Shown piece after piece: positions 1 to 5,940 of a DNA stretch of 8,757 nucleotides. This DNA comes from Actinomycetes bacterium (GTDB lineage Bacteria; Actinomycetota; Acidimicrobiia; Acidimicrobiales; Palsa-688). Within the stretch, counting starts at the first letter, position 1; each line of letters starts with the position of its first letter. The position numbers were made by a program, and so were the translations under genes. The stretch is from NCBI GenBank assembly GCA_021827285.1, contig JAKAWM010000086.1, positions 1 to 8,757 of the forward strand, read 5' to 3'. The notes beneath the pieces are model-generated. The model was not told where the DNA came from, searched no databases, and saw nothing but the letters and a program-made list of their open reading frames with translations.

Positions 1-1
1 T

Positions 2-280
2 GACTTCGAGCCGGTGCCGGCCGGAGCCGGTGAAGAGCACGTGATCGGCACGCAATGCCAGCTGTGGACGGAGTACGTGGCCACTGCCGAGCAGGCGGAG
101 TACATGTATTTTCCGCGCTTGTGCGCCTTTTCGGAGGTCGCCTGGTCGGCAAAGGAGCGGGACTGGCCCGGATTCGAGCACCGGCTCAGGGCGCACCTGG
201 CCCGACTGGACGCTCTCGGGGTCAATTACCGGCCTCTGGGCGGGCCCACCCCAGGCCAGTCGCGCGCCTGGGGGTGCTGA
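2..280 (+). CDS. Beta-N-acetylhexosaminidase (GH20), C-terminal fragment
   Basis: The reading frame is open from base 2 with no start in view, so only about the last 92 residues of the protein are visible. The fragment has the typical end of a GH20 (beta/alpha)8 barrel: GTQCQLWTEYV, whose Trp and Glu are the conserved residues lining the -1 sugar subsite. This is followed by AEYMYFPRLCAFSEVAW, then RDWPGFEHRL, and the usual tail LDALGVNYRPL. GH20 enzymes release terminal GlcNAc from chitobiose, chitooligosaccharides or glycoconjugates by substrate-assisted catalysis. The catalytic Asp-Glu pair, signal peptide and promoter lie outside the window, so secretion and exact specificity cannot be judged. 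The neighbouring GlcNAc import and nagA genes fit a role in feeding GlcNAc into the same pathway. The short Pro/Gly-rich tail ends at a TGA inside a GC-rich hairpin. Confidence 0.93.
   Translation, partial: DFEPVPAGAGEEHVIGTQCQLWTEYVATAEQAEYMYFPRLCAFSEVAWSAKERDWPGFEHRLRAHLARLDALGVNYRPLGGPTPGQSRAWGC
247..276 (+). terminator. Possible hairpin terminator overlapping the GH20 stop codon
   Basis: Bases 247-256 (CACCCCAGGC) pair with 266-276 (GCCTGGGGGTG): eight contiguous pairs, one bulged G and two more pairs, around a 9-base loop. There is no T-run after it. In high-GC actinobacteria such T-less hairpins can act as terminators, but this one overlaps coding sequence just before the stop, so it could equally be chance in GC-rich DNA. 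Confidence 0.25.
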
Positions 281-398
281 GCCCGGCCGCCTGAGCCCCG
301 TGCCGCCGCCCCGAGCCGAGCACGGCCGCCCTAAGGCCCGCGGCGCGCCCCTGGCCCGCCTTGTGGCCTGGGCGGCTTAGCGGCAACTCGCTACCGGC

Positions 399-404
399 TA
401 GCTT
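399..404 (+). promoter_or_regulatory. Possible -10 element (TAGCTT) for a leaderless transcript
   Basis: TAGCTT fits the actinobacterial TANNNT -10 pattern and ends 6 bases before the GTG at 411. That is the spacing expected if transcription starts at the start codon itself. No Shine-Dalgarno sequence precedes the GTG, which agrees with leaderless translation. A weak -35-like TTAGCG lies at 377-382, 16 bp upstream. The rest of the 281-410 spacer shows nothing recognisable. Confidence 0.3.
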
Positions 405-410
405 TGGCCC

Positions 411-1475
411 GTGCCCCTACCCGAATGGCCTAACCGGCCCGAGATCGACGACCCGGTCTGGACAAAACTGGACGGAGGCCTTCGCCGGCGCCTTGAGGGT
501 CTGGCCGCCAGGTTGTGGGGGAGTGCCGAAGGGGTGGACCAAGCCGAACGAGTGCCGCTCACCAACCTGGATGCCGTGGCCGGGGAGCGCCTCTACGGGA
601 TCTTCGCGCCCGTTGCCATGGGAGGCCTCGGCCTCGAATACAGGGAGGGGTGCGCGGTGGTGGAGCATTTAGCCTCGGCCTGCCTGACCACCACCTTCCT
701 TTGGGCACAGCATTTCCGGCTTCTCGGTTCCCTCCTGAGCCCCTCGGTCCCCGGGCCACTGCGGGAGCGGTGGCTGGCCCCGCTTGTGCGGGGGGAGGCA
801 AGAGCGGGCGTCGTCCTTACCGGGCTCATGCCCGGCCCGGCTCGCCTGTCGGCCGATCCCGTAGCCGAGGGTTGGGTGCTGAGCGGCGAAGCGCCCTGGG
901 TGAGCGGGTGGAGCATGGTAAACGTTTTCTTGGTGGTTGCCCGTGGTCCCGGCAATACCGTGGTGAGCTTGCTTGTCGAGCCTCGGGAACAGCCTGGGCT
1001 CACGGTCACGCCCACGACGCTGTCGGCCCTGAACGCCAGTTGCACGGTCCGGCTGGGCTTTGACCGGGTCTTGATCGGCGACGAGCAACTGCTGGGCCAG
1101 GAGGGCCTTGCCGAAGCCCGCCAACAGTCTGAACGGCTCCGCCTCAATGGGTCATTCGCCCTGGGCCTAGCCCGGAGGTGCTGCCTGCTGCTAGGCGAAA
1201 GCCCCCTTGACCTCGAACTGGTCCGTGCCCGTCACGGCCTGGACGCGGCGAGCGAGGCTGAGTTGCCTGGCGCCCGGGCCGGTGCCTGCGAACTGGCAGT
1301 GCGGGCCGCCCATGCGCTGGCGGTGCACCGAGGGAGCAGGTCGGCACTAGCTGGTGACGTGGCCGAACGTTCCACTCGGGAGGCGGGGATGCTGCTCGTC
1401 TTTGGCAGCCGGCCGGCTATCAGGCAGGCATTGTTGGAAAAGTTCCGAGCGCTCGGCCCCGGGGACGGGGCCTGA
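411..1475 (+). CDS. Divergent acyl-CoA dehydrogenase-family protein
   Basis: A 354-residue protein with the acyl-CoA dehydrogenase layout. Residues ~1-130 form a helical N-terminal domain (GIFAPVAMGGLGLEYREG, 'the G-GGLG' region), ~131-230 a beta middle domain (WVLSGEAPWVSGW and a beta strand ending FDRVLIGDEQL), and ~240-350 a helical C-terminal domain. It is slightly shorter than the usual ~380 residues. The middle domain has LTGLMPGPARL where canonical enzymes have a TE...GSD flavin/substrate motif. The C-terminal domain shows no clear catalytic Glu and no YEGT-like motif, ending at SRPAIRQALLEKF. It may therefore bind FAD without classical acyl-CoA dehydrogenation; the substrate is unknown. 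GTG 411 is the first start after an in-frame TAG at 399-401; no ribosome binding site is seen. It lies between GH20 and convergent nagA, and its link to amino-sugar use is unclear. Confidence 0.85.
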   Translation: MPLPEWPNRPEIDDPVWTKLDGGLRRRLEGLAARLWGSAEGVDQAERVPLTNLDAVAGERLYGIFAPVAMGGLGLEYREGCAVVEHLASACLTTTFLWAQHFRLLGSLLSPSVPGPLRERWLAPLVRGEARAGVVLTGLMPGPARLSADPVAEGWVLSGEAPWVSGWSMVNVFLVVARGPGNTVVSLLVEPREQPGLTVTPTTLSALNASCTVRLGFDRVLIGDEQLLGQEGLAEARQQSERLRLNGSFALGLARRCCLLLGESPLDLELVRARHGLDAASEAELPGARAGACELAVRAAHALAVHRGSRSALAGDVAERSTREAGMLLVFGSRPAIRQALLEKFRALGPGDGA

Positions 1476-1528
1476 CCATAACGGGAAGCCTGACAACGAC
1501 CAGACGCGCCACATAGGGGGCAGGAAGG

Positions 1529-1587
1529 GCTGGGCGCACTCTGCCGTACCCCTTGGCGGGCGCTGGGCGCACTCTGCCGCACCCCTT
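1529..1587 (+). repeat. Two 26-bp near-identical direct repeats, period 33 bp
   Basis: Bases 1529-1554 and 1562-1587 are identical except for one T/C difference (position 19 of the unit). Each begins GCTGGGCGCACTCTGCCG and ends ACCCCTT. Only 7 bp separate them, too little for a CRISPR spacer. They hold copies 1 and 2 of the six-copy motif described for the whole spacer. Confidence 0.9.
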
Positions 1588-1706
1588 GCAACCGTCGGGC
1601 GTACTATGTCGCGGAATTGCGCGGCATAGTGCACATAGCTCTTGGCCAGGGGGCGGCAGAGTGCACCACGCTTGGGGGAGTTAGGCAAACCTGGTGCACT
1701 TTCCGG
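1532..1706. repeat. Six-copy array of a 15-bp motif (consensus KGGYGCACTMTGCCG)
   Basis: The motif occurs at 1532-1546 (+), 1565-1579 (+), 1597-1611 (+, degenerate), 1622-1636 (-), 1654-1668 (-) and 1692-1706 (+, degenerate at its 3' end). Copies 1 and 2 read GGGCGCACTCTGCCG, copy 5 on the - strand reads TGGTGCACTCTGCCG, and copy 4 ATGTGCACTATGCCG. The GYGYAC hexamers start at 1534, 1567, 1599, 1629, 1661 and 1694, that is 30-33 bp apart (about three helical turns). They are placed symmetrically about 1616.5. The array fills the spacer between convergent genes and ends 9 bases before the nagA stop codon. Function unknown: possible roles are an intergenic REP-like repeat, a protein-binding array or a terminator. 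No other copy was seen in the window. Confidence 0.8.
1601..1632. terminator. Possible bidirectional hairpin terminator between convergent genes
   Basis: Bases 1601-1613 (GTACTATGTCGCG) pair with 1620-1632 (CGCGGCATAGTGC): 13 pairs, two of them G-U on the + strand transcript, around a 6-base loop. There is no T-run. Outside it, 1566-1580 pairs with 1653-1667 about the same centre with one mismatch, so a larger nested structure is possible. The position between the converging acyl-CoA dehydrogenase-like gene and nagA suits a shared terminator, but this is inferred from geometry only. Confidence 0.4.
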
Positions 1707-1715
1707 GCGGTGAGC

Positions 1716-2948
1716 TCAAAGGCTGTTGGCCGGGACCGGTTTTTCAAATAGCCCGGACGGGTCGTGCACCACCTCGCCGCCGACGAGGGTGGCCACTAGG
1801 GACAGGTCGCGGCCCAGCACTACCATGTCCGCGTCGGCACCACGCTGAAGCCGGCCCTTGCGGGCAGCCCCCAGCACCGTCGCCGGGTGCAGGGTGGCAG
1901 CTTGGAGGGCAACCAGCAATGGCAAGCCGGCTACTTGCACGCAGAAGGCCACCGCCCTGTCCATGGTAAGGACGCTACCGGCCACTGTCTCGGGACGGTC
2001 GGCGAGCACGGCCCGGGTGCCAGTTACCGCCACTTCGAGCGGGCCGAGCCGGTAATGTCCGGGGGCGTTGCCAGTCGCCCCGATGGCGTCGGTAACTAAG
2101 ACCAGGCGTTCAGGGGCGGCGTTGGCGACGAGCGAGATGAGCGCCGGGTGCACATGGACACCGTCGGCAATTATCTCCAGCCAGACCCGCTCATCTGCCA
2201 AGGCGGCCACCACCGGGCCGGGCCGCCGGTGGTGAATGGGCCCCATGGCGTTGAACAGGTGGGTCACGTTGGTCGCACCAGCCTCGAATGCCGCCCGGGT
2301 CGTCTCGTAGTCGGCATCGGTGTGCCCCACGGAAGAGACCACCCCGTGTGAGCAGGCCGCCCGCACCAAGTCGAGCGCACCCTCTGCTTCAGGGGCGAAG
2401 GTGACCATTCTCAATGTACCCCTGCTCCGGTCGGCCAAATCTTCCAACTCGCTAACCGAGGGCGGGCGGATGGCCCCTGGGAACTGGGCTCCGGCTTTGG
2501 CTGGCGAGATCCAGGGGCCCTCCAGGTTGGTGCCGAGGACGTCCGCGCCCCGACCCACACCATCGGTTTCAGCCCGGCCCAGCCCGGCAGCTAGCACAGC
2601 GACACCCTCCACAGCGGTACGCAGTGCGATGACGCTGTCCGAGACGGTGGTGGCGACCAGCGCGGTGGTCCCGTGGGTGGCGTGGAAGCGGGCCAGGCGG
2701 AGCACGGACACCACCACCTCCTCCCCGGTTGCGCAGTTGACCTCGGCGCCACCGCCGCCGTGCACGTGCTGGTCGATGAAGCCCGGGGCCACCGTCCGGT
2801 CTCCTACGTCGATCACCGGGATGCCTTCTGGAGGCCGGCCCTGGCCAACGTCTTCGACGCACGTGCCGCCAACCACCACAAAACCTGGTTGCAGCAGTTC
2901 GGTGGGTGTGGCCACGCGCTGGGCAGCGACGGCCAAGCGAGGGGTCAC
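1716..2948 (-). CDS. nagA: N-acetylglucosamine-6-phosphate deacetylase
   Basis: A 410-residue amidohydrolase-superfamily enzyme that removes acetate from GlcNAc-6-P to give GlcN-6-P in the cytoplasm. Visible motifs, in order: PGFIDQHVHGGGG with the HxH pair at 61/63; NLEGPWISPAKAGAQ with the metal-ligand Glu 143; SSVGHTDADY with His 209; NVTHLFNAMGP with His 230; ADGVHVHP with substrate-binding His 265; and LVTDAIGATG with catalytic Asp 287. The C-terminus has the usual NPA-like segment (HPATVLG) and GADADMVVL. The HxH pair, absent from the E. coli enzyme, suggests a possible two-metal site. The start is GTG at 2948, in a 4-bp GTGA overlap with the stop of the upstream SIS gene. No good Shine-Dalgarno is present, so translational coupling is likely. 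Last gene of the five-gene operon; its stop is next to the repeat array. Confidence 0.97.
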   Translation of the reverse strand: MTPRLAVAAQRVATPTELLQPGFVVVGGTCVEDVGQGRPPEGIPVIDVGDRTVAPGFIDQHVHGGGGAEVNCATGEEVVVSVLRLARFHATHGTTALVATTVSDSVIALRTAVEGVAVLAAGLGRAETDGVGRGADVLGTNLEGPWISPAKAGAQFPGAIRPPSVSELEDLADRSRGTLRMVTFAPEAEGALDLVRAACSHGVVSSVGHTDADYETTRAAFEAGATNVTHLFNAMGPIHHRRPGPVVAALADERVWLEIIADGVHVHPALISLVANAAPERLVLVTDAIGATGNAPGHYRLGPLEVAVTGTRAVLADRPETVAGSVLTMDRAVAFCVQVAGLPLLVALQAATLHPATVLGAARKGRLQRGADADMVVLGRDLSLVATLVGGEVVHDPSGLFEKPVPANSL

Positions 2949-4027
2949 GTGGCGGTCACTTTGGTCAGCCCAGAGGGCGAGTCGGGGTTGTGGCCCGTCA
3001 AGCGAGCGAGGGCCAGGGCCAACTGCTGGCCGCGTACCACCGCTAGGACGGGGGCGAGGATCTCCGGCCCCTCCGGCCAGGTGATGTCGCTGGCCGGGAC
3101 CGGTCCGGCCAGACGGGTGCTGGCGCCGCGACGGCGCAGAGCGGCGACGACGTCAGCCACGTCGGCGCTGGTTGGCCCAGGATGGGCCAGGGCCAGCACA
3201 GGGAGCCCGCCGGAGGCGGCGGCGATGGGGCCGTGGCGCAGGTCGGCCGCCGAGAAGGCGTGCGCGAACACCGACGTCGTCTCCTCCACTTTGAGGGCCA
3301 CCTCGGCGGCGGCCCCGTAGAGCAGGCCGCGTGCCACGGTGGCCAGGCGGTCGGATCCTGCCAGCCAGCCAGCCAGATCTTCTGCCGGTGCCGGATCGGC
3401 GAGCACCTGGGCCACCTGTGCAGGCAACCTGCCTGCAACTTGGTCGCTGAGCCCGATATCCCCGAAGGCCGAGGAGATGAGCGCGAAGGCCAGGATTTGG
3501 GAGGTGACCGTCTTGGTGGCGGGGATAGAGCGCTCCTCTCCCGCCTCAAGCCCCACGACCAGTTCGGCCGCGCCTGCGAGGGGACTGTCGAGGTCATTGG
3601 TCAGGGCAATAGCCCGGGCACCGGCTGAGCGCGCCCGCTCTACCACCTCGACTATTTCTGGGGTCTGGCCTGACTGGCTCACAGCCACAACCAGGTAGCC
3701 CGAAAAGTCGACGTTGGTTCGGTAGAGGGTGTGGACGCTGGGGGACCCAGACGAGACGGGCCGGCGGGAGGCCATTTGCAGCATGTAAGCCCCGCAAGTG
3801 GCCGCGTTGTCCGATGACCCGCGGGCCACCAGCACCGTGCCCACCAAGCCCGTGCCGATGAGGGAGCGGACCTGGCCAGTGATCTCATGGCGGCGGCTAA
3901 GCAGGCCAGCCAGGCGGTCGGGCTGCTCGGCCATCTCCGCGGCCATGATCCGCCCGGGCAAAAAGCCTGCTTGGGCGGGCGCGCCGGGTGGTTGAGCCGA
4001 ACCTTGGGCCTGGGCCTGGCGTGGCAT
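2945..4027 (-). CDS. Double-SIS aminosugar isomerase/deaminase (GlmS/NagB-II-like)
   Basis: A 360-residue protein with two SIS (phosphosugar-binding) domains and no glutaminase domain, as in NagB-II/AgaS-type enzymes. Domain 1 (~45-190) has VARGSSDNAA, VAVSQSGQTPEIVEV and the ATKT loop (170-173). Domain 2 (~220-345) has KVEETTSVFAHAFSAADLRHGP (246-267). The tail GHNPDSPSGLTKVTAT is typical of the family. With NagA beside it, the best guess is deamination and isomerisation of GlcN-6-P to fructose-6-P plus ammonia; a related amino-sugar phosphate isomerase is possible. The frame stays open upstream to 4183, but ATG 4027 is preferred: it follows the permease stop by 5 bp, has AAAGGG about 10 bases upstream, and the extra 52 residues would overlap the permease without any family match. 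Confidence 0.88.
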   Translation of the reverse strand: MPRQAQAQGSAQPPGAPAQAGFLPGRIMAAEMAEQPDRLAGLLSRRHEITGQVRSLIGTGLVGTVLVARGSSDNAATCGAYMLQMASRRPVSSGSPSVHTLYRTNVDFSGYLVVAVSQSGQTPEIVEVVERARSAGARAIALTNDLDSPLAGAAELVVGLEAGEERSIPATKTVTSQILAFALISSAFGDIGLSDQVAGRLPAQVAQVLADPAPAEDLAGWLAGSDRLATVARGLLYGAAAEVALKVEETTSVFAHAFSAADLRHGPIAAASGGLPVLALAHPGPTSADVADVVAALRRRGASTRLAGPVPASDITWPEGPEILAPVLAVVRGQQLALALARLTGHNPDSPSGLTKVTAT

Positions 4028-4032
4028 GTCCG

Positions 4033-4926
4033 TTATCCCTTTACCGCGCCGGCCGTGAGGCCAGAAACCAGCCGACGCTGGACGAGCAGGAAAAAGATGA
4101 CGACTGGCAGCGCCATTATCGTGCACCCCGCCATCAAGCCGCCGTAATCGGTACCGGTATTGGTGGTGAAGCTGAAAAGCCACACGGGCAGGGTTTGGTG
4201 GTAGTTCTGCTGCATGAGGATGTTAGCCATCAGAAAATCATTCCAGGACGTGATGAAGGCAAAGATGCCCGTCGATATCAGGCCGGGGAGCACGAGCGGG
4301 AAAAGTATCCGCCAGAAGGCACCGAACCGGCTCGCCCCGTCCACCATGGCGGCCTCCTCGAGCTCGATCGGTACTCCCCGCACGAAGCCTCGCAGGGCCC
4401 AGATTGTAAACGGAAGCGTGCTCGCGGCGTAGACCAGGATGAGCCCTAGGTAGTTGTCGGTCAGGTGGAGGTTGTTGAGGAAAAGAAAGATGGGGATGAC
4501 CATGGCCGTGCCCGGGACCATCTGCACGACCAGGATGAGCACCAGGAAGGCCGATGCCCCCCGGAGGCGGAAACGGCTAATGGCGGCCGCCGCCAGGAAG
4601 GCAAAGATCAGGGTCACCAGGACCGCTGAGGTGACGACGATCAGGCTGTTGCGAGCGTCGTCCCAGAAGTAGGCCTGGACGACGGTGGTGCCGGCCGTAT
4701 GGTCAACCGCTCTGACAAAGTTGTGCAAAGTAAGATGGACGGGGAAGAAGCTGGGCGTGAGCGAGGTGATCTGGCTATTGGGCTCGAAGGCGGAGTTCAC
4801 CATCCAGTAGACCGGGAAGACCATGACGATCGCGAACACGAGCGCGACCGCCCGCCAGAGCCAGGTCATCGACCGGTAGCGCGAGGTGCGGGTCCCGGCC
4901 ATGAGGGTGGGCGTGGCGGCTCTCAT
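4033..4926 (-). CDS. ABC sugar transporter permease, MalG type
   Basis: A 297-residue inner-membrane permease of the carbohydrate (CUT1) importer class. A hydrophobic segment at ~24-45 (ending VFPVYWMVNS) is followed by an external loop and about five more membrane segments. The cytoplasmic EAA loop that docks the ATPase is at 190-214 (EEAAMVDGASRFGAFWRI, then LFPLVLPG). The end RRLVSGLTAGAVKG is the classic MalG-family C-terminus. ATG 4926 is chosen because it forms a 4-bp ATGA overlap with the upstream permease and has GAGGGGGG about 10 bases before it; the longer frame to 5073 lies inside that permease. It pairs with the MalF-type protein upstream to form the membrane channel, probably for GlcNAc or chitobiose judging by nagA and the dre sites. 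Confidence 0.94.
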   Translation of the reverse strand: MRAATPTLMAGTRTSRYRSMTWLWRAVALVFAIVMVFPVYWMVNSAFEPNSQITSLTPSFFPVHLTLHNFVRAVDHTAGTTVVQAYFWDDARNSLIVVTSAVLVTLIFAFLAAAAISRFRLRGASAFLVLILVVQMVPGTAMVIPIFLFLNNLHLTDNYLGLILVYAASTLPFTIWALRGFVRGVPIELEEAAMVDGASRFGAFWRILFPLVLPGLISTGIFAFITSWNDFLMANILMQQNYHQTLPVWLFSFTTNTGTDYGGLMAGCTIMALPVVIFFLLVQRRLVSGLTAGAVKG

Positions 4927-5933
4927 GCCTTGGCCCCCCTCTGTACTTCGCCGGTGCGGACCATTATGCGGATGTAGTAGCCGGTCACAGCCAGGAGGAG
5001 CAGGATCATAATGACGGCGACCGCTGCCCCCAAGCCGTACTGCTGGCTGGAAAAGGCCTGTATGTACTGCCACACACCAAGTGGGATGACGTTCAGCAGC
5101 TGGGCGTTACCCTGGGTCAGGTACCAGACCTGGTTGAAGACATTGGCGTCCCAGATGATGGACAGAACCGTCAGGAGGACGAAAATCGGGCGCACGATGG
5201 GCAGGGTGACCTGGCGGAAAGTGGTGGCGGGTGAGGCGCCGTCCACCGCCGCCGCCTCGAAGAGGTCACGAGGGACGAGCGTGAGGGCGGAGTACATGGT
5301 GAGGGCGACGAAGGGGATGGCTCCCCAGACGATATTGGCGGTGATGATGCTGTAGGCGGAGATGGCGCTGCCAAACCAGTTGTGGTTGGCGAAGTGCAAG
5401 CCCGTAGCCGTCAGCATGTAATTGACCACGCCCCATTCGCTCTCGAACAGCCACGTCCACACGATGGCCGCAGCCGAGGTGGGCATTGACCATGCCAGCA
5501 GCATGCAAACCGATACCACGACCCGTAGAAGGCTTCCGACCCGGCGCAGGAGGAGGGCGACGCCTGTGCCTAGGGCCATGGTCAGGCCAACGCAGGCCAG
5601 TACGAAAACCACGGTCTGAAGGACCGAAGTGCCGAGGTTACTGCTGGTAAAAAGAGTGCGGTAGTTGGCCAGTCCGTTCCAGACGACCTTGTGGCCGATC
5701 AGCTGAATGGGGCCGAGGTTTTGGAACGAGGTGGCAACGAGCCTTCCAAGCGGGTAGCCGGTCATCAGGCCGATAAGCCCCAGGGCCGGCAATAGCAGGA
5801 GCAGGGGGAGCAGCTGGCGCCGCCAAGAGCGGCGCCAGGCATGCGGAGGGCTTCGCCGACGGGAGGCAGCGGTCGGGAGGATGGCGAGCTCCGTGGGAGC
5901 CGGAGCCAGGCCCGAAGCTGTCGGCGTAGCCAT
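4923..5933 (-). CDS. ABC sugar transporter permease, MalF type
   Basis: A 336-residue inner-membrane permease. A basic cytoplasmic N-terminus (RRRSPPHAWRRSWRRQ) leads into the first membrane segment LLPLLLLLPALGLIGLMTGYP (41-61), a motif typical of MalF/UgpA-type sugar permeases. About five more segments follow. The EAA loop is at 226-250 (FEAAAVDGASPATTFRQV, then TLPIVRP), and WDANVFNQVWYLTQG lies in the usual place after it. ATG 5933 is 7 bp after the binding-protein stop, with only a weak ribosome binding site (AAAGAAAC), so coupling is likely; the frame extends to 6047 but that part overlaps the upstream gene. Heterodimer partner of the MalG-type permease, to which it overlaps by 4 bp. 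Confidence 0.94.
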   Translation of the reverse strand: MATPTASGLAPAPTELAILPTAASRRRSPPHAWRRSWRRQLLPLLLLLPALGLIGLMTGYPLGRLVATSFQNLGPIQLIGHKVVWNGLANYRTLFTSSNLGTSVLQTVVFVLACVGLTMALGTGVALLLRRVGSLLRVVVSVCMLLAWSMPTSAAAIVWTWLFESEWGVVNYMLTATGLHFANHNWFGSAISAYSIITANIVWGAIPFVALTMYSALTLVPRDLFEAAAVDGASPATTFRQVTLPIVRPIFVLLTVLSIIWDANVFNQVWYLTQGNAQLLNVIPLGVWQYIQAFSSQQYGLGAAVAVIMILLLLAVTGYYIRIMVRTGEVQRGAKA

Positions 5934-5940
5934 GTTTCTT

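Noticed and set aside
593..1147. - strand open frames opposite the acyl-CoA-dehydrogenase-like gene
   Set aside because: No protein family features, while the + strand frame matches a known fold along its whole length.
1529..1587. CRISPR-like direct repeats
   Set aside because: The repeat units are separated by only 7 bp, some copies are inverted, and no cas genes are present.
1347..1688. - strand open frame running through the repeat array
   Set aside because: Its sequence simply translates the repeats (AAECAQ/TAECAQ units) and has no ribosome binding site or family match; not called as a gene.
2320..3084. + strand open frame of about 254 codons across nagA
   Set aside because: Antisense shadow of nagA; composition is Ser/Thr/Pro/Arg-rich, as expected from reading GC-rich coding DNA backwards.
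4028..4183. Longer N-terminus for the double-SIS protein
   Set aside because: It would overlap the permease by about 150 bp and matches nothing in the family; ATG 4027 has a ribosome binding site.
4927..5073. Longer N-terminus for the MalG-type permease
   Set aside because: It lies wholly inside the upstream permease; the ATGA overlap at 4923-4926 is the better start.
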